Below are positions 7,998 to 16,377 of a DNA stretch of 64,000 bases, piece by piece. Each line of letters begins with the position of its first letter. Within the stretch, counting starts at the first letter, position 1. A program made the translations under genes and the position numbers. The notes below the pieces were generated by a model. The model did no database searches, was not told the origin of the DNA, and saw only the letters and a list, made by a program, of their open reading frames with translations. This DNA comes from Phycisphaerales bacterium (GTDB lineage Bacteria > Planctomycetota > Phycisphaerae > UBA1845 > UTPLA1): positions 3,968,001 through 4,032,000 of the forward strand of contig JACKHI010000001.1 in the NCBI GenBank assembly GCA_020639075.1. Direction: 5' to 3'.

Positions 7998-10367
7998 ATG
8001 AGCGAGCTCCCGAGACGAACATTCCTGAAGGTCCTCGGCACGACGGGCGTCGGCGCGTGCGGCATTTCCGCGTTCAGCTGCGACGACAAGAGGGAAGCCG
8101 AGCGCATCGTGAAGGCGCAGAGTGAGGCGACGATGCCCGCGGATCTGACGTGGGGCAAAGCGCCATGCAGGTATTGCGGCACGGGCTGCGGCGTCGAAGT
8201 CGGCGTGCACGACGGCAAGGCCGTGGCCGTGCGCGGCGACGAGGCGAGCCCTGTCAATAAAGGGCTGCTCTGCGTTAAGGGATATCACCTGCCCGGCATG
8301 CTGTACGGCAAGGATCGGCTCTTGTATCCGCAACTGCGGCAAAGCGACGGGTCGCTCAAGCGTATCGGTTGGGATGAAGCGATTGCACTCGTCGCGGACA
8401 AATTCCAGGAAGCGATAAACCAGCACGGTCCCGATTCCGTTGCGATGTACGGCTCGGGGCAGTGGACGATTTTCGACGGCTACGCCGCGCTGAAGTGGGT
8501 CAAGGGCGGCCTCAAGAGCAACAACATCGATCCCAATGCGCGATTGTGCATGGCGAGCGCCGTGATGGGGTTCATGACGCAGTTCCAGAGCGATGAGCCG
8601 ATGGGCTGCTACGACGATTACGATCTCGCCGACGATTTCGTCTTCTGGGGGCACAACATTGCCGAAATGCATCCCGTCCTGTTCAGCCGCATCCTGGAGA
8701 ATAAGCGGCAGAACCCGCGCGTGCGTCTGATCGACCTGGCGACAAGGCGGACGCCGACGAGCGAATACGCCGACATGTACGTCGAGTTCCGGCCCGGAAG
8801 CGATCTCGCGTTGGCCAATGGGATTCTGCACTGGCTTATCAAGAACGATCGAATCGATCGCGCGTTCATCGACGAGAACGTCGTGTTCAAGCGCGGCATC
8901 GAGGACGTGGAGAAGATCGGCTACGGCTGTTTCGGCGAGCATGCGGAGCGATACACATTCAAGGACGAGCCGAGAGACTCGTCCTTCGATGAACTCGTCG
9001 AGTTTCTGAAGGACTACACGCCGGCTCGCGTCAGTGAGATCAGCGGCGTTCCCGTCGCGCAGATCGAGGCGCTGGGCGAGATCTTCGGGCATCGCAAGCG
9101 CGGCGTCGTGAGCACGTGGTGCATGGGCGTCAACCAGCACTATCGCGGGACGTGGATGAACAATCTCATCACGAACATCCACTTGATCACGGGCAAGATC
9201 TGTCGGCCGGGCAGCAACCCGTTCAGCATGACGGGGCAGCCTTCGGCCTGCGGAACCGTTCGCGAAGTCGGCACGCTGTCAAACCGCTTGCCGGCCGACA
9301 TGGTCGTCACGAATCCGGAGCATCGACGGGAGGCGGAGAGAATCTGGAAGCTGCCGGAGGGCACGATTCCCGAGAAGCCCGGCTATCACGCCGTCGACAT
9401 GTTCCGTGCGTTGACGCGAGGCGACATCAAGACGATGTGGATCCAGACGACGAATCCCTGGGTCACGATGCCGAACCTCAATCGGTTCAAGCGCACGCCG
9501 GGCGACGGTCGCTTTGTGATCGTCAGCGACATCTATCCGACGCCGACGACGGATATGGCGGATCTGATCCTGCCGGCCGCCGCGTGGATCGAGCGAGAAG
9601 GGGCCTTTGGCAATTCCGAGCGGCGTACGCAGCAATGGGATCAGTTGATCGATCCGCCGGGCGAGGCCAAAGAAGACGCATGGCAGGTGATCCAGGTTGC
9701 CAAGCGCATGGGAATGGGGCATCTGTTCCCGTGGCCCGATGACGATTGGCACAAGCCGCTGTTCGAAGAGTATCGCAGCTTCGGGCTCGGGCACGGGAAA
9801 GACTTGGCGGCGTACGATGATCTGCGCAAAACGCGAGGACTCCGCTGGCCGGTGGTCGACGGGAAGGAGACGGCGTATCGTTATACGGGCGGACACGATC
9901 CGTACGTCAAAGACAATCGCCCCGTGCACTTCTACAAGGCCAAGGGTTACGGAGAAAAGGCCGCCATCTGGCTTCGACCTTACCACAAACCGCCCGAGGA
10001 GCCGGACGGCGAGTTTCCTTACTGGTTGTGCACAGGGCGCGTGTTGGAGCATTGGCACACGGGTTCGATGACGCGGCGCGTGAAGGAACTGTCGCAGGCC
10101 ATGCCGAGTGCGTACGTCGAGATGAACCCGGCCGATGCCGCCGAACTCGGTGTGAAGTCCAAAGACTGGGTTCGCGTCGTCAGTCGGCGCGGCGAATTGA
10201 AGCTCCGGGTTCAGTCGGGTGGACGAGGCCAGCCGCCGCGAGGAAGCGTCTTCATCCCGTTCTTCGACGAAGCGTTGCTCGTCAACGTGCTGACGCTGGA
10301 CACGATGGACAACATCAGCAAGCAGCCCGACTTCAAGAAGTGCGCCGTGCGATTGGAGCGTGTGTGA
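7998..10367 (+). CDS. napA: Periplasmic nitrate reductase-like molybdopterin oxidoreductase
   Basis: This 789-residue protein starts with a Tat signal (RRTFLK, R6-R7). The [4Fe-4S] site is C57, C60, C64 and C92. The molybdenum ligand is cysteine C184 in DPNARLCMASAVMGF, the pattern of NapA/Nas nitrate reductases rather than the serine or aspartate of other branches. Molybdopterin-binding blocks and the C-terminal dinucleotide-binding domain are present, and length fits NapA. The start has a clear GGAGAGG ribosome-binding site. It would reduce nitrate to nitrite in the periplasm. No napC or napD is nearby, so electrons probably come from the Rieske/cytochrome b module. A cysteine at C28 could mark a lipoprotein, but the lipobox is poor. 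Confidence 0.88.
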   Translation: MSELPRRTFLKVLGTTGVGACGISAFSCDDKREAERIVKAQSEATMPADLTWGKAPCRYCGTGCGVEVGVHDGKAVAVRGDEASPVNKGLLCVKGYHLPGMLYGKDRLLYPQLRQSDGSLKRIGWDEAIALVADKFQEAINQHGPDSVAMYGSGQWTIFDGYAALKWVKGGLKSNNIDPNARLCMASAVMGFMTQFQSDEPMGCYDDYDLADDFVFWGHNIAEMHPVLFSRILENKRQNPRVRLIDLATRRTPTSEYADMYVEFRPGSDLALANGILHWLIKNDRIDRAFIDENVVFKRGIEDVEKIGYGCFGEHAERYTFKDEPRDSSFDELVEFLKDYTPARVSEISGVPVAQIEALGEIFGHRKRGVVSTWCMGVNQHYRGTWMNNLITNIHLITGKICRPGSNPFSMTGQPSACGTVREVGTLSNRLPADMVVTNPEHRREAERIWKLPEGTIPEKPGYHAVDMFRALTRGDIKTMWIQTTNPWVTMPNLNRFKRTPGDGRFVIVSDIYPTPTTDMADLILPAAAWIEREGAFGNSERRTQQWDQLIDPPGEAKEDAWQVIQVAKRMGMGHLFPWPDDDWHKPLFEEYRSFGLGHGKDLAAYDDLRKTRGLRWPVVDGKETAYRYTGGHDPYVKDNRPVHFYKAKGYGEKAAIWLRPYHKPPEEPDGEFPYWLCTGRVLEHWHTGSMTRRVKELSQAMPSAYVEMNPADAAELGVKSKDWVRVVSRRGELKLRVQSGGRGQPPRGSVFIPFFDEALLVNVLTLDTMDNISKQPDFKKCAVRLERV

Positions 10368-11008
10368 TGGACCGATGGCATCGGCACATTCCGATCCTCA
10401 TCGCGTCTCTCTTCGGGGTTGCGATGATCGCGTGCAACGCCGGTCAATCGCCGCCGCCGTCAAGCGTTTCCGGGAACGACGTTGAATCGGTCGCCAAGAC
10501 GGCGGCGACGGTTCGTGCCGGGCGCCGCGCCTACGACGGGGCGCCGCCGGTCATTCCCCATGGAACCATGGGAGCGGATTGCACGAGTTGCCACACGCGC
10601 ACCGGCATTCAATTCGGTGAAATGGGTTTCGCTCCGCCAATGCCGCACGAAACCGAGCCCGGTCGCGTCGGCCGATTCGCTCGCTGCACGCAGTGCCACG
10701 TATACCAAAAGACCACAGATATCTTTGTTGCAAATACGTTTGAAGGGTTGCGACAGGATCTGCGCCACGGGAAAAAACAGCACGAATTTGCCCCGCCGGT
10801 GATTCCGCACAGCACGTTCATGCGAGAGAATTGCGTCGCGTGCCATACGGGGCCGGCGGCGCGTGAAGAAATTCGTACCCCCCATCCGGAACGAGTTCGA
10901 TGTCGGCAATGCCATGTGGCTGCCGTCACGACTGAAGAGTTCGTCCGAACGGCCGCAATGAGTCGGCCGATCCCAACACTGAAGGAGAGAGACAGTGTCG
11001 ACAGGTGA
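10367..11008 (+). CDS. Tetraheme cytochrome c lipoprotein, duplicated NapB-like unit
   Basis: The start codon overlaps the napA stop (TGATG), showing translational coupling. The 213-residue protein has a lipoprotein signal ending MIAC (C23). Its four CxxCH motifs are CTSCH (72), CTQCH (107), CVACH (156) and CRQCH (179). Each pair is arranged as in the diheme NapB: PPVIPH before the first heme and a PH before the second (H65/H94, then H148/H173 as likely distal ligands). The protein is therefore two tandem NapB-like units. Expected role: electron carrier for the NapA-like enzyme, tethered to a membrane by lipid rather than soluble like NapB. Confidence 0.85.
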   Translation: MDRWHRHIPILIASLFGVAMIACNAGQSPPPSSVSGNDVESVAKTAATVRAGRRAYDGAPPVIPHGTMGADCTSCHTRTGIQFGEMGFAPPMPHETEPGRVGRFARCTQCHVYQKTTDIFVANTFEGLRQDLRHGKKQHEFAPPVIPHSTFMRENCVACHTGPAAREEIRTPHPERVRCRQCHVAAVTTEEFVRTAAMSRPIPTLKERDSVDR

Positions 11009-11135
11009 TCAGATTGTTTCCGCGCTGGTATCCAGCTTCTTTGACGTTTTCGTGGCCGTTGTCCTCGGTGCATTTGAGGCTGTATTGCTTCCCATTCTTC
11101 AGGCGATTCCGGGGATTTTCGGAATCGGCGCCTGA
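10995..11135 (+). CDS. 46-residue hydrophobic peptide in the respiratory cluster
   Basis: A GTG start at 10995 follows a strong GAAGGAGAG ribosome-binding site and overlaps the 3' end of the tetraheme gene by 14 bp. The peptide begins MSTGDQIVSALVSSFFDVF, continues through one long hydrophobic helix, and ends FGIGA. Such single-helix peptides are typical accessory subunits of membrane respiratory complexes. I do not recognise a family. The start signals and position inside an operon support it as real; expression is unproven. Confidence 0.6.
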   Translation: MSTGDQIVSALVSSFFDVFVAVVLGAFEAVLLPILQAIPGIFGIGA

Positions 11136-11276
11136 TATCGCGTTCTGCATTCGCATTGATCGCGCACGGAAGGTCGGCCGGACTCACTTCGTGCGCCGAA
11201 CGCGTCCGCGCGTCCTTTCGGCGACGCGTGCACGACTCTGAAGGCGCGCATCCGCGCGTTTCCGCGGGAGGTCAAT

Positions 11277-12833
11277 ATGGTTCTGTTGGATCGAATGGTT
11301 CGACGCCCGACCGGGGGCGGCTTAACGCGATGGCTGGCAATCGCCTTGTTCACGCTTCCCGCACATGCGGCCCTCGCCCAGAATGCGGGCGATGACAAAC
11401 GGATGCAGGCTGAAGCGGGCGTACCTGCGGAGAAGATTGAGTCGCACAAGGACGCCAAACCAGAGGGCTCGCCCGCCGCGTCCGATCAACCCCTCCCGGG
11501 TCCGAAGTACCTCGGCTTACGCTACAACGAAGACTTCAGCTACCTGGACGGTCCCGACGGCAGTTACCAGCCCGACTTCTTCGACCCGATCAAGAACATT
11601 CACCTCTCGGACGATCTCACGCTGAGCGTCGGCGGCAGCGTTCGCGGACGGCTGGAGGCGATCACGAATCCGACGTTCGGTTCGGCCGAGCCGGCGCAGG
11701 ACACGTATTTCCTGCATCGCTACTTCATTCATACCGATCTTCGCTATCGCAAGCTCGTCCGCGTGTATTTTGAGGGCGTCAACGCGATGATCGAAGATCG
11801 CGATCTTCCGCTGTTGGGCATTCACGAAAATCGATGGGACTTCCATCAGTTGTTCCTCGATGTCAGACCCTTGGGTGAGAATACTCCGTTGACGCTACGT
11901 GTGGGGCGCCAGGAATTGCTCTATGGCGCGCAGCGACTGATCAGCCCGCTCGACTGGGCCAACACGCGAAGGCGCTTTGACGGCGTCAAGCTCTTTTATT
12001 CGGATAAGACGTTCGATCTGGATGTCTTCTACGTGCGCCCCATTCCGATCGATCTGTCGGAAGGGCTTAATCGGAAACCGGATGAGTATCGCGAAGAGGA
12101 GCACTTCTACGGCATCTATGGTGCGTATAAGGGAATCCCGGATCACTATGTCGAGCTCTACCTTCTCGGGCTGCACGATACCGGCGATCTTCGCAACGCG
12201 AATGGACGCATCGGCGATCGAACCCTGTTGACGGCGGGCGGTCGCGTCGGCGGTAAGTCGGGTGGTTTCGATTACGACGGCGAGCTCATGGGCCAGTGGG
12301 GCACGTTTGCGGGCGACACGATCCGCGCCTGGGGCGCGGCCGTCGATGCCGGCTACACGTTCAAGGAGGTTTCGTGGAAGCCCCGAATTGGCGCAGGCTT
12401 CGACTACGGCAGCGGCGATGATGATCCGACGGACGGCGCGCACGAGACATTCAACCAGTTGTTCCCGCTGGGGCACGCCTATCTGGGTTACCTCGATCTA
12501 TTTGCGCGGCAGAACGTCATTGCGACGAACATCAACCTGACGGCAAAACCGCACGAGAAAATCGTCGCCAAGCTGGAGTGGATGACGTTTTGGAACGACT
12601 CGGAGAAAGATGCGCTGTACAACGCCGGCGGCGGCATCGTTCGGCGCGATCCGACGGGGCGTTCCGGCCACGACATCGGCAACGAACTCGACTTGACGAT
12701 CAAGTATCAGCTCGACGTCCATTCGTCGATGCTCTTTGGTTATTCCCACTTCTGGGGCAACAACTTCATCAAGACGACGGGGCCGAGTCAGGACGCCGAC
12801 TTCATTTACGTGCAGTACGAATTGAAATTCTGA
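11277..12833 (+). CDS. Alginate-export-type outer-membrane beta-barrel porin
   Basis: This 518-residue protein has a cleavable signal peptide (hydrophobic run ending AHAALAQ near residue 35) and a GGGAGGT ribosome-binding site. A low-complexity linker leads to a region of alternating strands and a terminal phenylalanine (YVQYELKF), the outer-membrane barrel signal. Blocks such as YFIHTDLRYRKLVRVYFEG and LRVGRQELLYGAQRLISP match the alginate_exp family, of which many members are general anion or nitrate/nitrite-associated porins in environmental bacteria. It is the last gene of the cluster and would let nitrogen oxyanions reach the periplasmic enzymes. That role is inferred from position. Confidence 0.8.
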   Translation: MVLLDRMVRRPTGGGLTRWLAIALFTLPAHAALAQNAGDDKRMQAEAGVPAEKIESHKDAKPEGSPAASDQPLPGPKYLGLRYNEDFSYLDGPDGSYQPDFFDPIKNIHLSDDLTLSVGGSVRGRLEAITNPTFGSAEPAQDTYFLHRYFIHTDLRYRKLVRVYFEGVNAMIEDRDLPLLGIHENRWDFHQLFLDVRPLGENTPLTLRVGRQELLYGAQRLISPLDWANTRRRFDGVKLFYSDKTFDLDVFYVRPIPIDLSEGLNRKPDEYREEEHFYGIYGAYKGIPDHYVELYLLGLHDTGDLRNANGRIGDRTLLTAGGRVGGKSGGFDYDGELMGQWGTFAGDTIRAWGAAVDAGYTFKEVSWKPRIGAGFDYGSGDDDPTDGAHETFNQLFPLGHAYLGYLDLFARQNVIATNINLTAKPHEKIVAKLEWMTFWNDSEKDALYNAGGGIVRRDPTGRSGHDIGNELDLTIKYQLDVHSSMLFGYSHFWGNNFIKTTGPSQDADFIYVQYELKF

Positions 12834-12843
12834 CGCGGGTCCG

Positions 12844-14652
12844 TCACTGCAGCAGTGCATCGACAAACATCTGCACGCGCTCGGCGACATCGTTGGACGC
12901 GCCCCCGAAGTCGCTGCATGCCGGCGCGTCGGCCGATTCCAATAGCGACATGACGAAGCCATGAATGTCGCGGCCGTCGATCACACCATCGGGCGTGCAG
13001 TCCCCGGGGATGCGGCTGATCGTCAGGAATTGATCAACTGTTACACTGCCGTATGTCGTCGTCTCACCGTCCGGCCAGCGCACGGTCAGTTCGTCAATGA
13101 TGTCGGCGCTTCCGACACCGAAATGCGCTTCCGCCGGCACGCCCGCGAGATAACTGCCGCCGCACAGGATCTCGCGCCGCTTGCTGACGGATCCGATTCG
13201 AACGCTGACAGTCGCCCCGATGGCGTCACGAAGCCGGCCGGCTCCCTGGATGAGCCGCACATTCAGCCAATGGCCTTGGTTCGCTGAGACATTTTCAAGC
13301 AGTCGTGCGGGTTGATCCATATTGGTGATGAGCACATCCTCGTCGCCGTCGCGATCATAGTCGAACGCGATGAGAGCGCGGGAGTCTTCGCCGACTTGCA
13401 GACCGGGCGCGATGTTGCGCGAGAAGTGACCCGAACCGTCGTTCTCAAGCAGCACCGTCGGGCGATTGAGGATCTGTGAATCGGGGATCAGCCATGCGAC
13501 GAATTCGTCCAGACCGTTTGCGGCCATGATGTCGAGATCGCCGTCGTTCTCAACATCGATGAACGTCACGCCCCAGCCCCAATAGGTGTCGAACACGCCG
13601 CGCGACGCCGCTTCGTCAGCAAAGGCCGCGCCGCCTTGAGGCCCCGCGCTATTCACATAGAAGCAGTTGCCGTCTGTCGGGTAGCCAAAACCGGGTACGC
13701 CCGGATCCGTGATGTTGGTTGTGTAGATATCGAGATCGCCGTCATCATCGAAGTCGGCCAGCGCGGCACCCATGTCGTTGCCGGTATGCAGCGTGTTGAC
13801 AGTCGACGCGGCATTGACGAACGTGCCGGCGTTGTTCCAGTAGAAGAGATCTTCGGCATAGTCGACCGCGACGAAGAGATCGGGCCAGCCGTCATTGTTG
13901 AAGTCGTGCAGGATGGGCGTAAACGAGTCGATTGCGACGCCCGCGAGTCTGACGTCGACCGACACGTCTTCGAAAACGAAACCCCCCAGATTTCGATAGA
14001 GGCGGTTCTCCCCCAGGAACGAAATGAAAGGTGATGTTCCCTTCCGCGCCCAGACTGTCACGTAGATGTCCGGTAGGCCGTCTCGGTCGTAGTCCGCCAG
14101 CGTTGCTCCGCAATGCAGAAACCCGACAGGTTGAAAGCCCGATCCGTCCGTTACGTCGGCGAATGTGCCGTCGGCATTGTTCCGATACACGCGACTGGAC
14201 GGCATGGCGCCGGTGCCGTCGTCATCGTTGACGATGATGAGATCGAGCCATCCGTCGTTATCGAGATCAGCGAAGTGGGCGACGCGCGACAGACCGTCGT
14301 GCGTCAGGCCGGCCTCGGACGTGACATCCGTGAAGGTCTTCGCGCCGGTCTCGAGGTTGTTTCGGAAGAGCCGATTCGAGTGGGTCCAGTTCGCGAGCAG
14401 GAGTATGTCCAGATCGCCGTCATTATCGTAATCCCCGACGGCGGCGCCGTTGCCCATGTCGCGCTGATTCAGCGTCGCGTCCGGGCCGATGGCCTGCGGA
14501 AACGTCTGTCCGTATTCGCAAGTGAAGACAAGCCCCGATGACGGTGCGACGTCGACAAAGGCCGGTTCGCCGCGCGCGACGATCGGCCATGACAGGACGG
14601 CCAGCAAAACCACACGGGCCGGGATGTGTCTTTCACCGCGATACCGTTTCAC
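12844..14652 (-). CDS. Secreted FG-GAP/VCBS repeat protein with ASPIC/UnbV and dockerin-like C-terminus
   Basis: The GTG at 14652 is preferred: AGAGGAG lies 6 bp upstream, whereas an in-frame TTG at 14658 has no spacing. A signal peptide (hydrophobic run ending VARG) is followed by about seven FG-GAP/VCBS repeats with calcium-loop motifs such as DYDNDGDLDI. An ASPIC/UnbV domain then carries GHWLNVRL and VRWPDGETTTYG. The last 55 residues form a dockerin-like module (CTPDGVIDGRDIHGFVMSLL). The protein is probably a seven-bladed propeller on the cell surface or outside the cell. It converges on the porin gene with only 10 bp between stops. Function is unknown. Confidence 0.85.
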   Translation of the reverse strand: MKRYRGERHIPARVVLLAVLSWPIVARGEPAFVDVAPSSGLVFTCEYGQTFPQAIGPDATLNQRDMGNGAAVGDYDNDGDLDILLLANWTHSNRLFRNNLETGAKTFTDVTSEAGLTHDGLSRVAHFADLDNDGWLDLIIVNDDDGTGAMPSSRVYRNNADGTFADVTDGSGFQPVGFLHCGATLADYDRDGLPDIYVTVWARKGTSPFISFLGENRLYRNLGGFVFEDVSVDVRLAGVAIDSFTPILHDFNNDGWPDLFVAVDYAEDLFYWNNAGTFVNAASTVNTLHTGNDMGAALADFDDDGDLDIYTTNITDPGVPGFGYPTDGNCFYVNSAGPQGGAAFADEAASRGVFDTYWGWGVTFIDVENDGDLDIMAANGLDEFVAWLIPDSQILNRPTVLLENDGSGHFSRNIAPGLQVGEDSRALIAFDYDRDGDEDVLITNMDQPARLLENVSANQGHWLNVRLIQGAGRLRDAIGATVSVRIGSVSKRREILCGGSYLAGVPAEAHFGVGSADIIDELTVRWPDGETTTYGSVTVDQFLTISRIPGDCTPDGVIDGRDIHGFVMSLLESADAPACSDFGGASNDVAERVQMFVDALLQ

Positions 14653-14761
14653 GTCCAACTCCTCTGCGAACGCCGGATATGAGAAAAGGGCCCTCCAACC
14701 GCGCCTGCGGTCGAGAGCCCGAATGACAAGATGGAACTTGTGCCGGCTGTCGAGCGCCGCG

Positions 14762-15424
14762 TCAGTTTCGTCGGCGACGGATCAGCGCAACGGCGCCGAA
14801 ACCGAGCAGCGTCAATGACGCCGGCTCCGGGACGATTGCGTTCAGCTGCAATTGCCAGCCCGAGTCTCCGTTGCCTGTTACGTCGAACACATCGGTCGTC
14901 TCTCCGAATCGGTAGACGTTTCCATCGGTGCTACCGACCGACGGCATCGCGGGATTCAGGCGCAGACCCATGTTGAATCCAAGGCCCGACACAGCGCCCC
15001 AGATTCTGGCGCCGGGGGAAACGACGATGTTGGATGCGAACAGGCTCTCGGTGCCCTCGTAGTCCGATCCGAAGAGAATCGTCTGGCTGACATGACTGTT
15101 GGTGTAGAGGAGCGTGTCCGGAGACGGGCCTGCGAGCTCGGGAACGCCGTCGCCGTCATCGAGCAAAAGGTAGATATCCCAGCTCTGAGTCTCGCTCCCT
15201 CCGGAGAATGATCCTCCCTGATTGTGCAGGATGTACTTGAAGGATGTGAGACGCCCTCCATTGTCGACAATCATGTCGTCGGCGCATCCCTGCAGGTCGA
15301 AGCTGCCGCATTCCAGGTAGGGATTGAATTCAAACGGCCCGAAGTTGTCGTAGATCGACTGGGCGAACGACGTTGACGCCGCGAGGGCGACTGTCAACGT
15401 CATTGAAAGTAGAACGCTTCTCAT
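14762..15424 (-). CDS. PEP-CTERM sorting-signal protein
   Basis: The ATG at 15424 has AGGAGG nine bases upstream; an earlier in-frame GTG lacks this. The 220-residue product begins with a signal peptide (MRSVLLSMTLTVALAA) and ends with the tripartite PEP-CTERM tail: VPEP, a hydrophobic helix, then RRRRN. This tail targets proteins for exosortase processing at the cell surface. The body contains acidic, glycine-rich beta segments and no enzyme motif. No exosortase gene is present in the window. Function is unknown. Confidence 0.88.
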   Translation of the reverse strand: MRSVLLSMTLTVALAASTSFAQSIYDNFGPFEFNPYLECGSFDLQGCADDMIVDNGGRLTSFKYILHNQGGSFSGGSETQSWDIYLLLDDGDGVPELAGPSPDTLLYTNSHVSQTILFGSDYEGTESLFASNIVVSPGARIWGAVSGLGFNMGLRLNPAMPSVGSTDGNVYRFGETTDVFDVTGNGDSGWQLQLNAIVPEPASLTLLGFGAVALIRRRRN

Positions 15425-15684
15425 CACCAAATGCCTCCTGTAATAACTCCCATCAATCATTGCACTCACGTCCGCGACGAGACGTGAAAAGTCGCCCGTC
15501 GCGACCGAGAACGTTTCCCGGTATGGGAACCTGCGTATCGAAGTCGTCTGGGATTCCGGACAAGTTCAGGAGACCTGCAGCGTCGGCCACGGGTTTCCTG
15601 CGGCATCCCCCGCTCGATACCGCGAAAATCTGGCCGTCGTCCCGCCGCGTGAGTACAATGATTTTTTTCCGGCAGGTTCGAATC

Positions 15685-16248
15685 ATGTCATCGTCAGGCG
15701 ACGTTACACAGCTTCTGGAGGCCGCTAGTAACGGCAATGCAGATGCCGTGAACCAGCTTCTGCCGCTGGTCTACGACGAGCTTCGTCGCATCGCCTCCGA
15801 TTATCTCAGCCGGGAAAGGTCCGATCATACCCTTCAGCCGACAGCCCTCGTCCATGAGGCCTATCTTCGACTCGTCAACCAGCGGACCGCCGGCTGGAAT
15901 GATCGGGCCCAATTTTTCGGCGTCGCCGCCAAGGCGATGCGGCGAATCCTCGTGGATCGCGCCCGCATGCATAAGGCCGCCAAGCGCGGCGGCGGTGCGG
16001 CGAAATTCGAGCTTGACGAGGCCGTGGCCAGCTTCGAGGAACGGGCGATGGACCTTGTCGCCCTGGATGAGGCCCTTCAGCGGCTCGCCGAGATTGACGA
16101 TCGCAAGGCGCGTGTCGTCGAACTGCGGTTTTTCGGCGGCCTGACGGCGCCTGAGGCCGCCAAGGTTCTCGATTGCCCGCTTCGGACGATCGAACGCGAC
16201 TGGACGATGGCAAAAGCCTGGCTCCGGGCCGAGATTTCCAAAATCTGA
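15685..16248 (+). CDS. ECF-type RNA polymerase sigma factor
   Basis: This 187-residue protein belongs to the ECF group that has expanded in planctomycetes and their relatives. Region 2 carries LVYDELRRIASDYLSRER with LQPTALVHEAYLRL; a linker with RRILVDRARMHKAAKRGG follows, then region 4 as a helix-turn-helix (LDCPLRTIERDWTMAKAWL). The ATG at 15685 matches the start of the domain; no strong ribosome-binding site is visible. The next gene, 129 bp downstream, is a serine/threonine kinase, a pairing often seen where kinase and sigma factor form one signalling unit. No anti-sigma factor is encoded beside it. Confidence 0.93.
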   Translation: MSSSGDVTQLLEAASNGNADAVNQLLPLVYDELRRIASDYLSRERSDHTLQPTALVHEAYLRLVNQRTAGWNDRAQFFGVAAKAMRRILVDRARMHKAAKRGGGAAKFELDEAVASFEERAMDLVALDEALQRLAEIDDRKARVVELRFFGGLTAPEAAKVLDCPLRTIERDWTMAKAWLRAEISKI

Positions 16249-16377
16249 TCGGACGAAGCGTTAGGGTGGCCAGTTGTTCGACGCATACAATGACAGGTCA
16301 TCGTGCGCTCGCCGGAAACGTCCGAGTGAGCCAAGTCGCAGGCATCACTCGAACTCTCTGATTGGATCAAACGCCGC

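Noticed and set aside
12834..12843. Expected terminator between convergent porin and FG-GAP genes
   Set aside because: Only 10 bp separate the stops and no hairpin with T-tract is visible.
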